Below are positions 59,612 to 64,000 of a stretch of 64,000 bases of DNA, one piece after another. Both the position numbers and the translations under genes were made by a program. The DNA is from Bacteroidales bacterium. GTDB lineage: Bacteria; Bacteroidota; Bacteroidia; Bacteroidales; VadinHA17. The notes under the pieces were generated by a model. That model saw nothing but the letters and a program-made list of their open reading frames with translations, was not told where the DNA came from and searched no databases. The stretch spans positions 124,001-188,000 of the forward strand of contig JADJLX010000001.1 of assembly GCA_016709865.1 (NCBI GenBank), read 5' to 3'. Positions within the stretch are counted from its first letter, which is position 1; every line of letters starts with the position of its first letter.

Positions 59612-59642
59612 TTGCTTAATTCACTAAAAGCCCTTACTTTTG
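59612..59642 (+). promoter_or_regulatory. Bacteroidetes-type promoter for tRNA-Asn
   Basis: TTG at 59612-59614, a 20-nt spacer, then TACTTTTG at 59635-59642. Same words and spacing as the glyS promoter. Transcription would start near 59650, about 30 nt before the tRNA. Confidence 0.6.
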
Positions 59643-59679
59643 GCCTGCTAAAATATGGCAAGTTCTTTTATAAATATCT

Positions 59680-59753
59680 TCCTCAGTAGCTCAGTTGGTT
59701 AGAGCAACGGACTGTTAATCCGTGGGTCGTAAGTTCGAGTCTTACCTGGGGAG
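59680..59753 (+). tRNA. tRNA-Asn (anticodon GTT)
   Basis: A complete cloverleaf can be drawn. Acceptor stem TCCTCAG (59680-59686) pairs with CTGGGGA (59746-59752), discriminator G at 59753. The D stem is GCTC/GAGC. The anticodon stem ACGGA/TCCGT has the loop CTGTTAA with GTT at 59714-59716. The T stem is GTAAG/CTTAC with loop TTCGAGT. The final CCA is not encoded. Confidence 0.97.
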
Positions 59754-59760
59754 CAAAAAA

Positions 59761-59787
59761 GTCCTGATTCGTCAGGACTTTTTTTTT
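59761..59787 (+). terminator. Rho-independent terminator after tRNA-Asn
   Basis: GTCCTGA-TTCG-TCAGGAC is a seven-pair stem with a TTCG tetraloop followed by nine T. It ends the tRNA transcript and, with the A run before it on the other strand, may also end the convergent histidine kinase gene at 59802. Confidence 0.92.
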
Positions 59788-59801
59788 AAGATACTTCTGG
59801 C

Positions 59802-62021
59802 TTATGAATTAAGGGCAATCAGTTTTAACAGCTCCTCTTTATCGACCGGTTTGGTAATATATCCAGAGCATCCTGCTTCAAATGCCTTTTCCCTGTCACC
59901 TGCCAGAGCAAATGCAGTCTGAGCTATTATCTTCAGATTACTATTTAATTCCTTCATCATTCCTGTGAGCTCAAGACCATTTATATCGGGTAATTTAATA
60001 TCCATCAGGACAACACTGATTTCGGGATACTTTTTTATAAAATCCATTGCCTGCTTACCATTAACAGCATTGATTGTTGTTACACTCTTTTTTAGAATCT
60101 CATTCAGATAAAGCCAGTTAATCTCTTCATCCTCAACAACAAGGACTGTTATTCCTTTTTTCAATTCGGCCCTTTTCAGATCCCTCCGTTCAGTCTTCTC
60201 CCCATTTTTTACAGGCTTATACGGAAGCCTGACAGAAAATACAGATCCTCTTCCCAGTTCTGAGGTAAGTTGTAAATCACCTCCCATCTTTTCAATGTAT
60301 GCTTTCGTAATTGAAAGGCCAAGTCCTGTTCCTCCGTATTGTCTTGAAAAAGAAGTCTCAACCTGACGGAACCTTTCAAATACCACACCCTGCAATTCTT
60401 TTTCAATTCCAATGCCAGTGTCTTCAATTTCAACCAAAATGAAGTCACCCGGAACACTGCATCTGAAAGATATTCTCCCTGAATGAGTAAATTTCACTGC
60501 ATTACTCAGAAGGTTGTCGAGTACCTGCCTGATCTTTGTACGGTCGGATCGAACTAAAGGATTATCAGAAAGGATTTCCGGTATAGGTTCTTTTATCAGT
60601 CCAATCCCCTTTTCTTTAGCTGCGAGCTCATAGAAAGAGATTACCTCATCTATTAATTCAATGAGATCAAATGTAGATTCAGTAAGGTCTATCTGGCCTG
60701 CTTCTATCCTGGAAATATCTATTATGTCATTAACAATATGTAACAGCTGGTCGCAGCTTGAATTCACAATTTTAATATATGCATCTCTGGTATCTTTTGG
60801 AAGTGTCGGATCTGCCAGCATAACAGAAAAACCCACAATGCCATTCATCGGAGTACGTATCTCGTGGCTCATGTTTGCCAGAAATGCTGATTTCAGTCTG
60901 TCGCTCTCTTCAGCTTTCTCTTTTGCCGATTTAAGCTGCCTGTTGCTTTCAATTATTGCTTCACTGGCTCTAACCTGTTCTGTTACATTTTCAAATGAGA
61001 TCCCGACACAATTATCAGGCAGCGGAAAAGCATTGAATGAAAAAGCTCCATCAATAACCCTGTTATCTCCATATGTTATGTCTTCAAATTGCTTTGAAAT
61101 TTTTGTTCTGACAACATTGGCATAATCGGCCGGTATCCCCTTTGCCCTGAGCCCTGGGAAGTTTTCATCAAGTGTCTTTCCAACCACATCACCCGCCGCT
61201 ATACCTGTAAGTCTTTCAGCTGCAGGATTAACTGCAATCATTCGCAAAGTAGAATCATCATCAACATTTTCAAGATGATAAATATGCAACCCTGTCCGGA
61301 TATTCATAAAGATATCTGATGCCTGCTGCAGCTCCTTATTAATCCTCAGGATTTCATCATTTCTCTTTTTCAGCTCTTCATTCAGTGCAGCATACTCTTC
61401 ATTTTGTTTTCTGAGGAGTTGCTCGCTCTCCCTTAACTTTTCCTGAGCAGCAATTCTTTCCGAAACATCTCTCAATGAACCTTCTACTCCGGTAGGCTTG
61501 CCTTCTGAATCAAAAAGCAGATGGATATTTGCCGATACATGTACAAGACGATTGTCTTTTGTTCTTAAATTAACAATGTAATCTTCAATCTCTCCCTTCT
61601 CGGAAAGGACCTTAAGCAACTCACCTCTGTCGCCCGGATTGAGATAAACATCCTCAATCTTCATACCTATCAGCTCTTCCGGTTTATAGCCGGAATAGCG
61701 TTCAATAGATGGACTGATTTCAGTGATTCTGCCGGTAAGATCAGACTGATAAAAAATATCCTGAATATTTTCAAAGATCTTTCTGTATTTCTCTTCGCTT
61801 CTTTTTAAGAGTTCTTCGGTTTTTAGCTTTTCTGTTATATCCTTACCAACAGAAAAGATCACTTCAGAACCGTTCCAGATTCCATGCGACAGCTTTGTCT
61901 CAACATATAATAATTCACCCTTTTTAGATAAGAGAGGGAGAGGGCAATGGCTTCTTTTTCCTGTGAGATTTTCTTCAAGACATCTGTCTACATCTTCATG
62001 CCGTTCTGGCTGGTAAATCAT
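59802..62021 (-). CDS. Hybrid histidine kinase with PAS domains (5' end uncertain)
   Basis: At least 739 residues. Order: second half of a PAS domain (~1-65), a full PAS (~75-190), a coiled coil (~190-235), a third PAS (~235-350), HisKA with SHEIRTPMNGIVGF, HATPase with DNLLSNAVKF, EDTGIGI and GGTGLGLSI, and a C-terminal receiver with VVEDEEIN, the phospho-acceptor in VLMDIKLPD, and TKPVD. No membrane segment is seen. The ATG at 62021 cuts the first PAS in half; the frame stays open for 69 more codons to 62228 and encodes the missing half (NLISFFNSTPDILFVFDL ... GFIIEANKTACDKLQYKKEE), with no ATG, GTG or TTG. The true start is probably near 62216-62228. Confidence 0.88.
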   Translation of the reverse strand: MIYQPERHEDVDRCLEENLTGKRSHCPLPLLSKKGELLYVETKLSHGIWNGSEVIFSVGKDITEKLKTEELLKRSEEKYRKIFENIQDIFYQSDLTGRITEISPSIERYSGYKPEELIGMKIEDVYLNPGDRGELLKVLSEKGEIEDYIVNLRTKDNRLVHVSANIHLLFDSEGKPTGVEGSLRDVSERIAAQEKLRESEQLLRKQNEEYAALNEELKKRNDEILRINKELQQASDIFMNIRTGLHIYHLENVDDDSTLRMIAVNPAAERLTGIAAGDVVGKTLDENFPGLRAKGIPADYANVVRTKISKQFEDITYGDNRVIDGAFSFNAFPLPDNCVGISFENVTEQVRASEAIIESNRQLKSAKEKAEESDRLKSAFLANMSHEIRTPMNGIVGFSVMLADPTLPKDTRDAYIKIVNSSCDQLLHIVNDIIDISRIEAGQIDLTESTFDLIELIDEVISFYELAAKEKGIGLIKEPIPEILSDNPLVRSDRTKIRQVLDNLLSNAVKFTHSGRISFRCSVPGDFILVEIEDTGIGIEKELQGVVFERFRQVETSFSRQYGGTGLGLSITKAYIEKMGGDLQLTSELGRGSVFSVRLPYKPVKNGEKTERRDLKRAELKKGITVLVVEDEEINWLYLNEILKKSVTTINAVNGKQAMDFIKKYPEISVVLMDIKLPDINGLELTGMMKELNSNLKIIAQTAFALAGDREKAFEAGCSGYITKPVDKEELLKLIALNS

Positions 62022-62237
62022 ATTCCGCGATTTACCCAGAAGTTCTTCCTTTTTATATTGAAGCTTATCGCAGGCAGTCTTGTTTGCTTCAATTATGAAT
62101 CCGGATAAATCGAATACAAAGAGTATATCAGGAGTAGAATTAAAAAACGAAATCAGGTTTTCAAGGTCTCCTGAAGTATAGTTTTGTTTTACTTCTATTT
62201 TCTTCTTGTTAAACAGATTATCAGGTATTTAATAGGT

Positions 62238-62267
62238 CAAAGATAAATATTATCATGAACCTTGCAA
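62238..62267 (-). promoter_or_regulatory. Bacteroidetes-type promoter for the histidine kinase
   Basis: Read on the minus strand: TTG at 62267-62265, 19 nt, then TATCTTTG at 62245-62238. Transcription should start near 62231, only a few bases from the first codon of the open frame (62228). This supports a leaderless or nearly leaderless message. Confidence 0.55.
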
Positions 62268-62411
62268 TAATTCATAATTATAAATGGATTTTGAAAATGC
62301 AGGAAAGAAAAGTAATTCTGGTATTAAAATTCTCAGGTTTGTAATAAGGATTGATAATTTTTTACCACTTTTAACTTCCAAAATTATCAGTAACTATATA
62401 TCTTCAGCAAA

Positions 62412-63725
62412 ATGAATACCACAAAGATCAAAGAAAAACTAATTGCTCCGGGCAATCTTGTTCCATTTATACTTATAACATCATTATTTCTCTTCTGGGG
62501 ACTTGCTAATAATATGACTGATACCCTCCTGGCAGCATTTAAGAGGATTATGAGCATGACAGATGCAAGAACCTCTCTTATTCAAATCTCCTGCTATGGG
62601 TTAGGTTATTTTATCTTCGCGTTACCTGCAGCTATTTTTATAAAAAAGTACTCCTACAAGTCAGGTGTAATATTAGGCCTCGGACTATACATTATTGGTT
62701 GTTTATTGTTCTTCCCGGCTAAACTTACTGGCAATTACTTTCATTTTCTCGGAGCCCTGTGGATATTGTTTGGAGGACTTTCAATCCTCGAAACAGCTGC
62801 AAATCCCTACATTATTTCAATGGGAAGCGAGAGCACCGGTACCCGAAGACTAAACCTTGCCCAGTCTTTTAATCCTCTTGGATCAATAATGGGAGTGGTA
62901 ATAAGTCAGATATTTATTCTTTCACAACTTAACAGGGCATCTGCCACAGACAGGGAGGCAATGTCTGCTTCTGTCCTACAGAACATACAAAACACTGAAT
63001 TGAATGCAGTTACAATGACCTACGTAACTGTAGGTATCCTGCTGCTCGTTCTGTGGTTGTTAATACTTGCAGTAAAAATGCCACGCGGTTCAGATATGGG
63101 TTCAGCTGTAGATTTTAAACCAACGGTTGCCAGATTACTTAAAAATAAGAATTATGTAATGGGGGTTATTGCACAATTTTTCTACGTAGGCGCCCAAATT
63201 GGAGTGTGGTCATTCACAATTCGTTATGCTATGTCATCCCTCAACCTTGAAAAAATTCAGCTAGCCGCCGGGAAAACGCCTGAGGAAGTCGCTGCAACTT
63301 ACTATGTGGCATCACTAATTCTATTTGCTTCATCGAGGTTTGTTTTTACATTTCTTATGAAATATTTCAAACCATCTTCCCTGCTTGCTTTTGCTTCGAT
63401 TATGGCGATTATAAGTACTTTGATTGTAATTTTTGGTAATGGTATGGTTGGTGTAATTGCTCTGGTCTCTATTTCAGGATTCATGTCACTTATGTTCCCC
63501 ACTATATTTGGACAGGCAGTAATAGGACTTGGTGATGACACTAAAATAGGAGGATCCGGACTCATTATGGCAATCCTTGGAGGAGCAGTTGTGACTTTTC
63601 TCCAGGGAAAAGTATCAGATCTAACAGGCAGTATTAATTACTCCTATGTTATTCCGTTGATTTGTTTTGCAGTTATTACTTACTATGCTTTAAATAGCAG
63701 AAAAGTGGAGGAACCCAATAATTAG
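62412..63725 (+). CDS. FucP-like sugar:proton symporter (MFS)
   Basis: 437 residues with 12 predicted helices. SLFLFWGLANNMTDTLLAAFKRIM, CYGLGYFIFALPAAIFIKKYSYKSG, GGLSILETAANPYI, and RLNLAQSFNPLGSIMG are signatures of the FucP/GluP family of sugar transporters. The substrate could be fucose, glucose, galactose or another hexose. It stands alone; the gap before it holds no clear promoter, and a low-complexity repeat follows. Confidence 0.93.
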   Translation: MNTTKIKEKLIAPGNLVPFILITSLFLFWGLANNMTDTLLAAFKRIMSMTDARTSLIQISCYGLGYFIFALPAAIFIKKYSYKSGVILGLGLYIIGCLLFFPAKLTGNYFHFLGALWILFGGLSILETAANPYIISMGSESTGTRRLNLAQSFNPLGSIMGVVISQIFILSQLNRASATDREAMSASVLQNIQNTELNAVTMTYVTVGILLLVLWLLILAVKMPRGSDMGSAVDFKPTVARLLKNKNYVMGVIAQFFYVGAQIGVWSFTIRYAMSSLNLEKIQLAAGKTPEEVAATYYVASLILFASSRFVFTFLMKYFKPSSLLAFASIMAIISTLIVIFGNGMVGVIALVSISGFMSLMFPTIFGQAVIGLGDDTKIGGSGLIMAILGGAVVTFLQGKVSDLTGSINYSYVIPLICFAVITYYALNSRKVEEPNN

Positions 63726-63726
63726 A

Positions 63727-63840
63727 ATGACAGAAGACGGAAGAAAATTTTGGATTTCGGATTTCGGATTTATAATTCCGCAATCCCAATTCCGCAATCC
63801 GCAATTCTTTCCGTCTTCCGTCTCCAGTCTTCCGTCTTCC
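63727..63840. repeat. Two-armed low-complexity intergenic repeat
   Basis: GACAGAAGACGGAAGAA on the left faces CCGTCTTCCGTC-type words on the right. An inner pair, GGATTTCGGA words against TCCGCAATCC words, lies between. It fills the gap between the convergent transporter and YceI-like genes and shares its outer word with the element at 47186-47262. Confidence 0.65.
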
Positions 63841-63843
63841 TTC

Positions 63844-64000
63844 CTATTTAACCAGTAGATTCACTTTCAGTTTGAATTCGTCGTAGATTGTTTTGTCTCC
63901 AAGGTTATCGAAGAATGAGCCTGAACCGTAACGAACATTATATTTGGTCCTGTCAACAACTATATTGGCAAAAAACCATACGCCATCATCTTTCTTCTGC
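63844..64000 (-). CDS. YceI-family protein, C-terminal part (5' end outside window)
   Basis: The minus-strand frame is open from the window edge to TAG at 63846-63844 and gives about 51 residues: VWFFANIVVDRTKYNVRYGS, GSFFDNLGDKTIYDEF and KLKVNLLVK. This matches the C-terminal end of YceI-like lipocalin-fold proteins, which bind isoprenoid lipids. The start and any signal peptide are beyond the window. Confidence 0.8.
   Translation of the reverse strand, partial: QKKDDGVWFFANIVVDRTKYNVRYGSGSFFDNLGDKTIYDEFKLKVNLLVK

Overview
The window looks like a chromosomal piece of a low-to-moderate GC Bacteroidota (Bacteroidetes) genome, probably of the Bacteroidales type. The signs are type IX secretion (T9SS) genes (a PorZ-like propeller, a PorP/SprF partner and a protein with a type B sorting domain), the ftsX-DUF3098-uppP-truB-queA gene order, promoters of the form TTG-N19/20-TAnnTTTG, and few Shine-Dalgarno sequences. 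I found no rRNA, CRISPR array, transposase or integrase. There is one tRNA, tRNA-Asn(GTT).

Layout. 0-9.3 kb: a hemerythrin/PAS protein and a DUF1858 partner, an unknown conserved protein, two CPBP membrane proteases around dusB, then nadB and glyS. 9.3-18.7 kb: one co-directional glycan cluster of three GT4 glycosyltransferases, two methyltransferases, a flippase and a YfhO-family membrane protein. 18.8-39.2 kb, all on the minus strand: a surface-protein region. Read 5' to 3' it holds a giant repeat protein of about 4,216 residues built from phage-tail-fibre-like modules, an exported FKBP prolyl isomerase, a large SprB-repeat protein with a T9SS type B sorting domain, and its PorP/SprF partner. 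39.8-44.6 kb: queA, truB, uppP, DUF3098, ftsX and ilvE, all on the minus strand. 44.6-51.9 kb: two related nucleotide-cyclase proteins flank rdgB and porZ, followed by recO. 52-64 kb: a GH3-family enzyme, a deoxynucleoside kinase, an M16 peptidase, a Tat-exported Gfo/Idh/MocA oxidoreductase, a PfkB kinase, tRNA-Asn, a hybrid histidine kinase, a FucP-like sugar transporter and the end of a YceI-family gene.

The most unusual item is the giant minus-strand gene at 26535-39182. It is currently split into six long open frames, but comparing its own repeat copies locates six small indels (+1, -1, +1, -2, -1, -1). Together these restore one continuous frame from a signal peptide at 39182 to a glycine-rich tip domain at 26535. 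It carries a 651-bp array (about 7.8 copies), a 1,062-bp array (about 3.6 copies) and a nested tetrapeptide repeat. It has no recognisable T9SS sorting domain, although its neighbours are T9SS-related.

Other broken genes are a +1 frameshift in the SprB-like gene (near 23799), an internal deletion of roughly 140-155 nt in uppP (near 42155), and a histidine kinase whose first Met lies inside a PAS domain. The number of lesions, four of them C-run length changes in repeats, suggests consensus or assembly error at least in the repeat gene. Real decay cannot be excluded from this sequence alone.

Many intergenic gaps hold palindromic or two-armed low-complexity repeats, listed individually below.
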